This document shows, piece after piece, positions 1 through 6,191 of a DNA stretch of 23,883 nucleotides (the first letter of the stretch is position 1; each line of letters begins with the position of its first letter). The notes below the pieces were generated by a model. It was not told the origin of the DNA. It saw nothing but the letters and a program-made list of their open reading frames with translations, and made no database searches. The position numbers and the translations under genes are program-made. Source of the DNA: a virus; the IMG/VR virus record IMGVR_UViG_3300027791_000137, positions 1-23,883 of that record. One strand, written 5' to 3'.

Positions 1-271
1 CAACTTTTCTGTTGCCAGGTAAGTTGCCAACCCCTACGTGCTTATTACTAAGCCGCTAATGCCATTTCTGGCGCTATATTTGCGTTTGCAATTATAAAGT
101 TCGTTCGCGATAACCGTGCTTACATCCGGGCAACTCCACTCTTCTACTAATCCGCCTGTCGATCCTAGTTCGCCCCCATCATAAGCACACTAACTGTGCA
201 ATGTGTTTATGGTGGAGGCGTCGGGTACTGCCCCCGAGTCCAGCTCGTCGTTTGAATTGCTTCAACGTTAC
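1..271 (-). ncRNA. ssrA: Permuted two-piece tmRNA, 3' end cut by window edge
   Basis: On the minus strand the acceptor piece comes first (about 271 to 210) and ends in CGCCTCC-A-CCA at 210. A 32-nt intervening segment (209-178) follows. The coding piece then starts at 177 with GGGGGCG, which pairs with CGCCTCC over all seven positions (one G-U). A T-arm (TCGGG/CCCGA with a 7-nt loop GGCAGTA) precedes the acceptor end, and the GGATCGACA motif near the coding-piece 5' end is tmRNA-like. The tag reading frame starts with GCA at 89-87 and encodes ANANIAPEMALAA, then TAG-TAA-TAA (50-42). The ALAA ending is the usual protease-recognised tag end. Downstream pseudoknot sequence runs off the window at base 1. 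The acceptor-first order is the circularly permuted form known from Alphaproteobacteria. tmRNA rescues stalled ribosomes with SmpB; no smpB gene is seen here, so host SmpB would be needed. The exact 5' end is inferred. Confidence 0.92.
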
Positions 272-276
272 AATAC

Positions 277-307
277 TATTTATAACATAGTTATGCCGCT
301 ATGTCAA
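277..307 (-). promoter_or_regulatory. Dual early/late promoter of the tmRNA
   Basis: The minus strand reads TTGACA (307-302), a 17-nt spacer, then TATAAA (284-279) preceded by an extended -10 TG. The same bases form a perfect T4 late box TATAAATA (284-277). Either polymerase form would start near 271-272, just before the acceptor piece. The -35 element lies inside the 3' end of the neighbouring gene, across its stop codon. Confidence 0.8.
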
Positions 308-596
308 GTTCTTTTTTTACTTTTTCTTTAGTTTTTGAGTTTGGATTTTTAAGTGGTTCAAGCCAAGTGTCAGCAATGTATGCTCTAGGACTGGGTCCGA
401 ACAAGCTCGAAAGGTCGTCTGCTTCAATCCACCAATAGTGATCTGTTACAGGACATTGACAAGGCAAAGTTCGAAACTCAAATTGGTCTCCAGCTTGGTG
501 CTTTCCAATATACTCTACTACTTTTACAACACGGCCGATGTTCTCTGGGCGTACTGAATACTTAATTTGGGCTAGATCGCCTTGTTTACATTTCAT
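291..596 (-). CDS. Conserved phage protein of unknown function, SH3/KOW-like
   Basis: A 101-residue soluble protein. The N-terminal part (residues 5-40: GDLAQI ... NIGRVVKVVEYIG) has the hydrophobic pattern of a small SH3/KOW-like beta barrel. A conserved-looking centre follows (CQCPVTDHYWWIEADDL, about residues 46-62), and the tail is lysine-rich (KTKEKVKKELD). I do not recognise a function. No clear Shine-Dalgarno sequence precedes the ATG. Its 3' end overlaps the -35 element of the tmRNA promoter, so the two are tightly packed. It diverges from the small plus-strand genes that follow. The reading frame is convincing from its composition and from the resemblance to proteins I recall in other phages, but the fold is a guess. 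Confidence 0.7.
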   Translation of the reverse strand: MKCKQGDLAQIKYSVRPENIGRVVKVVEYIGKHQAGDQFEFRTLPCQCPVTDHYWWIEADDLSSLFGPSPRAYIADTWLEPLKNPNSKTKEKVKKELDIAA

Positions 597-611
597 ACTA
601 CTACTTATAGG

Positions 612-620
612 TGTTATAGT
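612..620 (+). promoter_or_regulatory. Possible extended -10 promoter for the small plus-strand genes
   Basis: TG-T-TATAGT lies about 50 nt before the ATG at 669. No good -35 is present, so this would have to work as an extended -10 promoter. The 597-668 gap is the divergent intergenic region between the 101-residue gene and this pair. Confidence 0.3.
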
Positions 621-668
621 AGCATTTTAACAGAAATGAACTAAGTAATAATCAAAAAGAAAGGACTT

Positions 669-812
669 ATGAAAGTACACAAAGCATTTGAAGCACACGA
701 GCCAATTAAGAAGAAAACTAATCAATCAAGCAAGAAGCGTTCTTGCAAAATGAGTTCTATGAACAAGAGCAAGAAACGTAGTTTAAAATTTAATAAAGGA
801 CAAGGAAAATAA
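669..812 (+). CDS. Small highly basic protein (47 aa)
   Basis: A 47-residue ORF starting at ATG 669 with a good ribosome binding site (AGAAAGGA) a few bases upstream. Its stop TAA shares its last A with the ATG of the next gene (TAATG), typical of translational coupling. The protein is rich in Lys, Arg and Ser, with a C-terminal stretch (SSMNKSKKRSLKFNKGQGK) that resembles small basic proteins I recall from marine T4-like phages. It could bind nucleic acid, but no domain is visible. It was found by reading the sequence. The RBS, the coupling and the lack of any alternative gene in this interval support it as real. Confidence 0.65.
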   Translation: MKVHKAFEAHEPIKKKTNQSSKKRSCKMSSMNKSKKRSLKFNKGQGK

Positions 813-1000
813 TGGCCGGAGTTAAAGCAAAAGGGATTGTCTCAGTAAATCAAAAACGATATCATAACGACAGAGAAGTAGTGCCATCTAAATGGGTTAG
901 TGCAAGAGGTGGCCGTGGGATTATGGTTGCCGCTTATAAAGACACACGCGACATGATATTTGATAGTAACGGAAAACCATTACCTTTTTCAAATATTTAA
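812..1000 (+). CDS. Small hypothetical protein (62 aa)
   Basis: A 62-residue basic protein whose start codon overlaps the stop of the preceding small basic gene. The AAGGACAAGG stretch just upstream can act as its ribosome binding site. The sequence (VSARGGRGIMVAAYKDT in the middle, then DMIFDSNGKPLPF) looks like a compact folded beta protein rather than random translation. No family is recognised. The pair 669-1000 forms a two-gene plus-strand unit that converges on the minus-strand cold-shock gene, whose stop codon is only a few bases away. No terminator is visible between the convergent genes. Confidence 0.6.
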   Translation: MAGVKAKGIVSVNQKRYHNDREVVPSKWVSARGGRGIMVAAYKDTRDMIFDSNGKPLPFSNI

Positions 1001-1003
1001 AGT

Positions 1004-1231
1004 TTATTGATTAAAATTATCTGGACGGTGTACAACACCAGCTATCATTCTTCCACGGTTATCAACCATTTCAAATTCAAGTTGCATTTTGTTTTGGATA
1101 TCAGTTATTTGTGCGGCATTAAATGCACTAACATGCACGAATACGTCTTGTCCACCTTCCGTTGGTGTAATAAAACCGTATCCTTTTTTAGCATCAAACC
1201 ACTTCAGTATGCCATGTATTCGTTCGCTCAT
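1004..1231 (-). CDS. csp: Cold-shock domain protein (CspA family)
   Basis: A 75-residue single cold-shock domain starting MSERIHGILKWFDAKKGYGF. The RNP1 motif KGYGFI and the RNP2 motif DVFVHVSAF are both present, and the length matches stand-alone CspA-type proteins. These OB-fold proteins bind single-stranded RNA/DNA and act as RNA chaperones or antiterminators. The ATG at 1231 is chosen because AAAGGAAA sits about 10 nt upstream. A longer upstream reading frame (to 1321) runs through the terminator hairpin and has a hydrophobic, non-Csp extension, so it is not credible. It has its own upstream region with a late-like box and lies just downstream of a terminator, so it is probably transcribed alone. 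Confidence 0.93.
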   Translation of the reverse strand: MSERIHGILKWFDAKKGYGFITPTEGGQDVFVHVSAFNAAQITDIQNKMQLEFEMVDNRGRMIAGVVHRPDNFNQ

Positions 1232-1289
1232 AAGTTTAGTATTTCCTTTAATTAACAATGTAAGTATTGTTAAGTGTTTGCTTATAGTA

Positions 1290-1297
1290 TATTTAGT
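1290..1297 (-). promoter_or_regulatory. Late-like promoter box ACTAAATA for the cold-shock gene
   Basis: ACTAAATA differs from TATAAATA in the first two bases. The same octamer occurs at 21709-21716 upstream of another minus-strand gene. A sigma-70 reading (TATACT, no good -35) is possible but weaker. Confidence 0.4.
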
Positions 1298-1308
1298 GAT
1301 TTGTAACC

Positions 1309-1345
1309 AAAAAAATAGCACGACCCGGATTAAAGGGCCGTGCTA
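1309..1345 (-). terminator. Intrinsic terminator after the small basic gene
   Basis: On the minus strand an 11-position stem (TAGCACGGCCC against GGGTCGTGCTA, one mismatch, 8-nt loop) is followed by A and seven T (hairpin 1316-1345, U-tract 1315-1309). It separates the 59-residue gene from the cold-shock gene. Confidence 0.9.
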
Positions 1346-1358
1346 CATTTTATATGAA

Positions 1359-1538
1359 CTACATCGAGTTCTTTTTTTCCTGAATTTCAGCTCTACGTGA
1401 CTTAGTAAGTTTACCTAGATCGCCTAGTGCTTTTCTTGCTCTTGCCGCTGAGGCCTTTACACCTTTAGTTTCAAACGATTCGCTCTCTACTAAGTATGAT
1501 TCCATTGCGGCTTTAATTGCTTCGTGATGTTGTGACAT
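1359..1538 (-). CDS. Small histone-H1-like basic protein (59 aa)
   Basis: A 59-residue ORF starting MSQHHEAIKAAMESYLVE with the strong Shine-Dalgarno TAGGAGA 5-7 nt upstream, ending just before an intrinsic terminator. The N-terminal half is an acidic helix. The second half is basic and helical (KGVKASAARARKALGDLGKL, then TKSRRAEIQEKKNSM). Proteins of this type are common in marine T4-like phages and are sometimes annotated as histone-like or DNA-associated; that role is inference here. It sits alone between a palindromic leader and the terminator, so it is probably a monocistronic, highly expressed transcript. Confidence 0.8.
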   Translation of the reverse strand: MSQHHEAIKAAMESYLVESESFETKGVKASAARARKALGDLGKLTKSRRAEIQEKKNSM

Positions 1539-1551
1539 AATTATCTCCTAT

Positions 1552-1565
1552 TGTGTTATAACACA
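1552..1565. repeat. Perfect 14-bp palindrome in the leader of the 59-aa gene
   Basis: TGTGTTA/TAACACA is a perfect inverted repeat. It contains the best -10 candidate (TATAAC with extended TG) and lies just upstream of the Shine-Dalgarno of the gene at 1538. It could be an operator or a small RNA hairpin. Confidence 0.45.
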
Positions 1566-1608
1566 CTTTTATTTACTAGTCTTGCATTTAAGACGGTTTA
1601 AAAGTGGT

Positions 1609-2676
1609 TTAGAACTTATATTTGATTGATCCTAAAATTTGCTGTGTTTCTACATAGTCAGCACCAGTAAAAACGTTCACTCCGCCTTTATCATGGAAGA
1701 ATAAACCAACTTCTAGACCATCTTGCTTATCAGCACGTTTGCTCGGATCGTATGACGCATACACATTATGAACAATGCCGTAATAGTTACCATCGTAACC
1801 TAAGTCATCATTCTCAGTTCTGTGTGCAGTAACATAAGTTGTTGGAGTAACATTGTACATTACACCCATATCAATTCTGTCATCACTTGCACGACCTGTG
1901 TCTTTGTCATCCCATAGCTCAACTCCCCATTGCATAGGAATATTCCAACGGCGGAGTGTTCCACCAATTGCATAACCTTCTTGCTTTGTGTCTGTTGTAT
2001 AACTTGCTGAACCGGACGCTTTAGTATCAATCATCATGTATGATACATCAGCATAACCTAATAGGCTAACTGTTGCACTTGCATACAATGAGTCTTCGTT
2101 GTTATCATATCCTATAGTTGCTCCCCAAGGTTGTTCCTTAGATAGTCTATAAGCATCAAATTCAAATTCATTTTCTTTTTGAAAACCACCAAAGACTAGT
2201 ACAGTCTTTTCATTGTGGTCAAGTCTTGAACTTGATTCAGTAATGATAATTGGTGCACCAATTTTGGAAGTCTTAGCAAATCCAATTCTTTGTGCATCTG
2301 TTTCACCTACATATAATCTTGCAAAGTCATTACCAAACCCTAATTGTTTTTCAACAAGAGTATTGTCTAATGTACTGTCTAATGCATAATCACTATCATA
2401 TGTCATAGTTGCGCCTACCCAATCAATATTGAGTGCGTTTTCGCCTAGATCCTGATCAATACCCACTTGCAGTTCTGCACGTGAATCCCAACCTGAGTCA
2501 TAAGTTTTGTCGTCATAAAAACCTTGTACTTCGCCATTGACATAAAGTCCTGACGGTAAGTTAGGCATGTTACTTTCAAGATTAGAAACTCTTTGTTCCA
2601 TAGTCTTGGTATCATCTGCTAGTGCAGATGTTGTTAGCCCCATAAGAACGGCTAACGTGATCGCTACTTTTTTCAT
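1609..2676 (-). CDS. Phage-encoded outer-membrane porin-like protein
   Basis: A 355-residue protein with a classical signal peptide (MKKVAITLAVLMGLTTSALA, cleavage at ALA-DD). A short coiled-coil-like segment follows (MEQRVSNLESNM). The rest is alternating polar/aromatic beta strands and ends in the aromatic terminal residue expected for BAM-inserted barrels (SIKYKF). The length and layout match general bacterial porins. The start at 2676 is preferred over the in-frame ATG at 2688 because GAGGAAA, the ribosome binding site, lies between them. It has its own late promoter. Phage porins are known to alter host surface receptors and block superinfection (the Lc porin of phage PA-2). Applying that here is inference. 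A structural role is unlikely given the signal peptide. Confidence 0.85.
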   Translation of the reverse strand: MKKVAITLAVLMGLTTSALADDTKTMEQRVSNLESNMPNLPSGLYVNGEVQGFYDDKTYDSGWDSRAELQVGIDQDLGENALNIDWVGATMTYDSDYALDSTLDNTLVEKQLGFGNDFARLYVGETDAQRIGFAKTSKIGAPIIITESSSRLDHNEKTVLVFGGFQKENEFEFDAYRLSKEQPWGATIGYDNNEDSLYASATVSLLGYADVSYMMIDTKASGSASYTTDTKQEGYAIGGTLRRWNIPMQWGVELWDDKDTGRASDDRIDMGVMYNVTPTTYVTAHRTENDDLGYDGNYYGIVHNVYASYDPSKRADKQDGLEVGLFFHDKGGVNVFTGADYVETQQILGSIKYKF

Positions 2677-2728
2677 TAATTTCCTCATTATCGATAATAA
2701 ATTAAGTTCATTGCAAACTTAACGACTT

Positions 2729-2736
2729 TATTTATG
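2729..2736 (-). promoter_or_regulatory. Late promoter CATAAATA of the porin gene
   Basis: Matches the NATAAATA box seen repeatedly in this window. Predicted transcription start is about 2723, leaving a leader of about 47 nt. Confidence 0.7.
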
Positions 2737-2750
2737 CACTCGAAGAGTGC
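2736..2750 (-). other. Small hairpin after the PAAR-lysozyme gene
   Basis: GCACTC-TTC-GAGTGC forms a perfect 6-bp stem 30 nt downstream of the preceding stop codon and directly abuts the late promoter box. There is no U-tract, so it may be an RNA 3'-end stabiliser or processing element rather than a true terminator. Confidence 0.4.
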
Positions 2751-2779
2751 GTGAGGATTAGTTGTGGTTTAAATGCGGA

Positions 2780-3949
2780 CTAGATTGCACAGATTGCTAA
2801 ACAATCTTGACGTTCTTTTTTAAATCTACGTGCTACGCTGGCTTTGACACCTGGAGTACTTCTTTTAAAATACACATCAACACGATCACGTTCGTTATAG
2901 ATAGCGTTAATAAAGTCTACGTCTGTAGGATTTGGATTTGAAGCTCTTGCGGCTACTATTCCTTTACGTACAATACTACTACCCGGTCCATGCTGTACTG
3001 AGATTGACCATGCGGCATCTTGTAAACCATTACAATGACTGCCATCACAAATATCAACTCCTGTAGCCTTTTTAACTTTAGCAATTAGCTTGTCATGGTG
3101 TGTTGCTTGAATGAAATCGTGTTGACATTTTTTAAATTCAGCATCACCCTTTAAGTCTTTCCATTGCTGTTTGAATTTAGCTGTACCTGCTGAAGCGCCT
3201 GCGTTGCCGCCTGCGGCATCTAGTATTCCGTATATTCTAGGAAACTGTGAGTTCAGATAATTCATGTAGTTTTTAAATGTTCCTACCTTAGTTGCAATTT
3301 GGTATGTACCATAACTCCAACCACCTGTACTATCATTACCAATAGCACTTGGATTACCATTCGACTCGTATCGTTCACTAACTTTACCAAGGTCTGCTCT
3401 TGTACAATTACCCGGAGGTCCAGGTTCAAAGTCAGGACTAGCTACGTCAGCATTACCAGCTTGTGATACTGGTCCACCATCTAGTGAAGGAGCAATAGCA
3501 CCACCACCTGGAGCACCACCTCTTGGAGGTTCTGGTTGATCAGCTGTAGGAGTCTCAATGTTCTCTGGAGCAATCTCAAGAACAAATCCTACTGTACCTT
3601 CATCATCAAGTGCTTCAACTTTTGGGTTTCCATCTCCTGGATCGCCAATTACATCTGTACTACCTGTAACAATAATTGCTACATACGGAGCATCTGTTGC
3701 AACGTTATCTCCAAGCCTAGCTGTTAGTATGTTGTTAGTAATATCTATAGTTGACCCTGTGATGATCTTTCCTATATGTCCACAATCAGTTTCAACTAGA
3801 TCGCCTAGTCTTGCTGTAGGTATATTGTTAGTAAACACATTTGGACTACCTGTAATAATAGTGCCGCCAACTCCTAAAGGCACAAGATGACTAGGATGAT
3901 AACAAGTTCCATCTGTCCTGTCACCAATTCGTGCAATAGGCTGTCCCAT
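2780..3949 (-). CDS. PAAR-domain spike tip fused to a lysozyme-like domain
   Basis: 389 residues. Residues 1-100 carry PAAR repeats: ARIGD ... GGTIITGSPNVFTNN, then TARLGD twice with IITGSTIDITNN and IIVTGSTDVI, including the His/Cys residues (CYHPSH, DCGH) typical of the metal-bound tip. A Pro/Gly-rich linker spans about 120-180. The C-terminal domain (about 183-389) has a muramidase/transglycosylase-like core: SERYESNGNPSAIG with candidate catalytic Glu, then GGWSYGTYQIA. PAAR proteins sharpen the central spike of contractile tails, and the hydrolase would open peptidoglycan. In T4 these roles are split between gp5 (lysozyme) and gp5.4 (PAAR). It is the last gene of a late operon and overlaps the previous stop codon (TAATG). 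The hydrolase subtype is uncertain. Confidence 0.85.
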   Translation of the reverse strand: MGQPIARIGDRTDGTCYHPSHLVPLGVGGTIITGSPNVFTNNIPTARLGDLVETDCGHIGKIITGSTIDITNNILTARLGDNVATDAPYVAIIVTGSTDVIGDPGDGNPKVEALDDEGTVGFVLEIAPENIETPTADQPEPPRGGAPGGGAIAPSLDGGPVSQAGNADVASPDFEPGPPGNCTRADLGKVSERYESNGNPSAIGNDSTGGWSYGTYQIATKVGTFKNYMNYLNSQFPRIYGILDAAGGNAGASAGTAKFKQQWKDLKGDAEFKKCQHDFIQATHHDKLIAKVKKATGVDICDGSHCNGLQDAAWSISVQHGPGSSIVRKGIVAARASNPNPTDVDFINAIYNERDRVDVYFKRSTPGVKASVARRFKKERQDCLAICAI

Positions 3950-4608
3950 TATGCGGCCGCCTGTGGAAAGTGTTGATCAAGTAATGCTTTTGTACCGTGA
4001 ATTCTATATAACTTTAAACCTTCACTCATGTAATCATACATAGCATCTCTGTATGGTAACTTCTTATCAACATTAAAGTTAACAACTCCGCCACCAGCTT
4101 TTACCATTAAGGTCTTTGTAGGTTTATTAACATTATCTTTCTTGTAATCAGGCAACGGTTCGTCAGCTGGAACATCACCAAGTAGCTTCTTAGCATTCAG
4201 TATCTTACCTTCAAGCTCTCCTAAAGATGCAAGTTGACTAATGTTTACTGTGTTCATGCCTCCAAGGCTAGTAAACAATCCGCTAATCTTAGTACTAGCA
4301 CTTGCTACTGATAAGTTTGCTAACTTTAATTTGTCAGCTGTAGAGTTAACTATTGAATCTGGAATAAGGCTGGACATGTTTGTTGGCATTACTGGAAGGT
4401 CTGCTGTTAGATCTGGTATACCATACCCTGGTAAACTTGCTTCTAAAACATCTGGAAATCTTTCAGCAATTAATGTTGGATCACCGAACACTTCTGTTTC
4501 TACACCAGCAACGCTTACTATCTGACTGTTTAATTTAGTATTAACATTAAAGTTAACAAGTTGGCTGTTAGCTCTTAGTTGTACTTTAGGTATATTAGGT
4601 ATACTCAT
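3949..4608 (-). CDS. Tail/baseplate-type protein with VNFNVD modules at both ends (219 aa)
   Basis: The N-terminal module (about residues 9-52: LVNFNVN ... IAERFPD) and the C-terminal module (about 169-216: GGGVVNFNVDKKLPYRD ... LLDQHFPQ) are copies of a unit also found twice in the upstream neighbour. The central region (55-160) is predicted mostly helical and low in aromatics. The gene lies between the 319-residue paralogue and the PAAR-lysozyme gene with TAATG couplings on both sides. This suggests the three products assemble together, probably at the central spike or baseplate. No family name is recognised, and the function is inferred only from context. Confidence 0.7.
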   Translation of the reverse strand: MSIPNIPKVQLRANSQLVNFNVNTKLNSQIVSVAGVETEVFGDPTLIAERFPDVLEASLPGYGIPDLTADLPVMPTNMSSLIPDSIVNSTADKLKLANLSVASASTKISGLFTSLGGMNTVNISQLASLGELEGKILNAKKLLGDVPADEPLPDYKKDNVNKPTKTLMVKAGGGVVNFNVDKKLPYRDAMYDYMSEGLKLYRIHGTKALLDQHFPQAAA

Positions 4609-5567
4609 TATACTGACACCGTAATTGTTTCTGGGAATCGCTTATCTAATTGTGCAGTTGAAGCATACACTCTTGTAAGTTTTCCATTGTACTGTACATC
4701 TCTGAATGGTTTCTTCTTGTCAATGTTCCAATTAACAATTTGTCCATCTGATTGAATAGTTCTTGTTTGTGCAGGAGCATCACTTTTTATCTTCTGTTGA
4801 ATCTCACCTGCATTACCACTTGGAATAAATGTAGCATTTTGCATTGCGGCTGTGACACCTTTACAGTTACCTGTCTTAACCACAGCAACCATAGTCGCCA
4901 ACTCACTAGAGCATGTAGAAATGTTAGCAGATACTTCGTCACACGCTACTGCAATAGCCTCTCCAACGTCAGGTGCTTCGTCACCAAATATTTCGTTCGT
5001 CTTGTTTACTGATTCAGACACACCATTTAGATAGTTGTCTAGTGCAGTTTCAAGTTCTTCTCTTGCGACTGTATATGGTTGTGGATCAGGAGTGTCATCG
5101 CTATCTTCAATTGCGTTTAAGCGAGCAACAAGAGCATCAACTTGTTCTGACTTACTAGTTGCATCTTCTATCTGAACATTCATTTCAGATATCTTTTCAA
5201 CTGCTTCGCCAGACGAATTAATTACATCTGTTAGCAATGCATTTACTTTAGTTTCAACTAGAGCGGCACTCTCAGCAACTTCAATGCTAGGTGCTAAAGA
5301 ACCAATAGTTCCCATAACTGCACAAGCATCAGTTGCTGTCGCTAATGTTTTATCAACTGCTAGTTCAAGTTTTGCGGCTTTGGGTGCAACTGTGTCATCA
5401 ACATATACTGCTTCACCACCTTCTGGAAATCTCTTATCTAATAGAGCTTGTTCTCCAGAGATTCTAGTTTCTTTGCCTAAGTATGTTACTATTTTAAATG
5501 GTGTAGCTTCAGGGTCGACATTGAAATTAACAATACCACCCCCGGTTTGAATACGTCTGTTTAACAT
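4608..5567 (-). CDS. Tail/baseplate-type protein with VNFNVD modules at both ends (319 aa)
   Basis: First gene of the spike operon. Residues 6-49 (GGGIVNFNVD ... ALLDKRFPE) and 269-313 (GQIVNWNIDKKKPFRD ... AQLDKRFPE) are the same module repeated at the two ends. Between them lies a long acidic, helix-rich region (about 60-255) with heptad-like stretches, probably a coiled coil. A strong ribosome binding site (AAAGGAG) precedes the ATG, and a late promoter lies about 17 nt further upstream. The next gene starts inside its stop codon. The layout suggests an elongated protein with identical docking modules at both tips. Its virion role is inference from position beside PAAR-lysozyme. Confidence 0.75.
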   Translation of the reverse strand: MLNRRIQTGGGIVNFNVDPEATPFKIVTYLGKETRISGEQALLDKRFPEGGEAVYVDDTVAPKAAKLELAVDKTLATATDACAVMGTIGSLAPSIEVAESAALVETKVNALLTDVINSSGEAVEKISEMNVQIEDATSKSEQVDALVARLNAIEDSDDTPDPQPYTVAREELETALDNYLNGVSESVNKTNEIFGDEAPDVGEAIAVACDEVSANISTCSSELATMVAVVKTGNCKGVTAAMQNATFIPSGNAGEIQQKIKSDAPAQTRTIQSDGQIVNWNIDKKKPFRDVQYNGKLTRVYASTAQLDKRFPETITVSV

Positions 5568-5589
5568 TAAAATACTCCTTTATCAGTAG

Positions 5590-5597
5590 TATTTATC
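5590..5597 (-). promoter_or_regulatory. Late promoter GATAAATA of the spike operon
   Basis: NATAAATA box with predicted transcription start near 5584, followed by AAAGGAG and the ATG at 5567. It drives the three genes down to 2780. Confidence 0.75.
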
Positions 5598-5600
5598 TTG

Positions 5601-5921
5601 TTACATTTTAAGAGCTGATGCTAATCCTGCGGGTGCTTTAACGATTGCTGATGTTTGCTTACTATATGACTCAGCAAATTGCTTTGCAGTTGGCACACAT
5701 ATTGAATATGCGGCATGTCTAATAGTGTACGATCTAGCAACTTCTGCTGTGAATAAGAACTGTTGTAGACCTAAGCCTTTTTCTGTAGCAATCAATGTTA
5801 AAGGATAGTGTAGTGTAAGGCTTTTATCATCTTCTGATTCAAACTTACCTACAAGTTCCTCACCTGATATTAGTTTGACTGTGACTACATCGCCGACTTT
5901 GTAAGATGTTTTAAGTAACAT
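5601..5921 (-). CDS. Sm-like fold protein (106 aa)
   Basis: Residues 6-45 (YKVGDVVTVKLISGEELVGK followed by FESEDDKSLTLHYPLTLI) have the Sm1-type pattern of LSm/Hfq-like beta barrels: a short helix or turn, then strongly bent strands with G-x-E-L-x-G. The remaining 60 residues are unassigned and include a second beta-rich part and an Ala/Lys-rich tail. It is the last gene of the early nrdB-glutaredoxin operon, beginning right after the glutaredoxin stop codon. Similar small proteins occur in other marine T4-like phages without a known role. RNA binding is possible but unproven; the match is to fold pattern only. Confidence 0.65.
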   Translation of the reverse strand: MLLKTSYKVGDVVTVKLISGEELVGKFESEDDKSLTLHYPLTLIATEKGLGLQQFLFTAEVARSYTIRHAAYSICVPTAKQFAESYSKQTSAIVKAPAGLASALKM

Positions 5922-5924
5922 ATA

Positions 5925-6191
5925 TTATTCTCCAATTGATTTAAAGTGATCTTCTAATTGTACATAACCACCCATATACTTACCCTTAAAGATAATCTGT
6001 GGTGCAGTTCTTGGTGGTGGAAGTTTGTTAATTTCAAACTCTTCCATCAGTTGCTGAACTGGAATGTCCTTACCGATAATCATTTCTACAAACGGAATGT
6101 TCTTACGTTTAAGTAAAGTCTTTGCCATTACACAAAAACTACAATTAGGCTTTGAATATACTATTGTTGTTTCGTTACTTGCTGTGTCCAT
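5925..6191 (-). CDS. nrdC: Glutaredoxin
   Basis: 88 residues with a glutaredoxin/thioredoxin fold. Strand IVYSKPNC contains the active-site C17-S-F-C20, the TAPQIIF segment carries the cis-proline, and GGYVQLEDH is the glutathione-binding GG motif. It would reduce the disulphide formed in the ribonucleotide reductase large subunit at each turnover, as phage NrdC-type proteins do. Its ATG overlaps the nrdB stop codon, so the two are translationally coupled. The symbol nrdC follows T4 usage; grx would be an equal name. Confidence 0.93.
   Translation of the reverse strand: MDTASNETTIVYSKPNCSFCVMAKTLLKRKNIPFVEMIIGKDIPVQQLMEEFEINKLPPPRTAPQIIFKGKYMGGYVQLEDHFKSIGE

Noticed and set aside
1232-1321. 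N-terminal extension of the cold-shock protein
   Set aside because: Runs through the terminator U-tract, is not Csp-like, and the RBS lies before ATG 1231.
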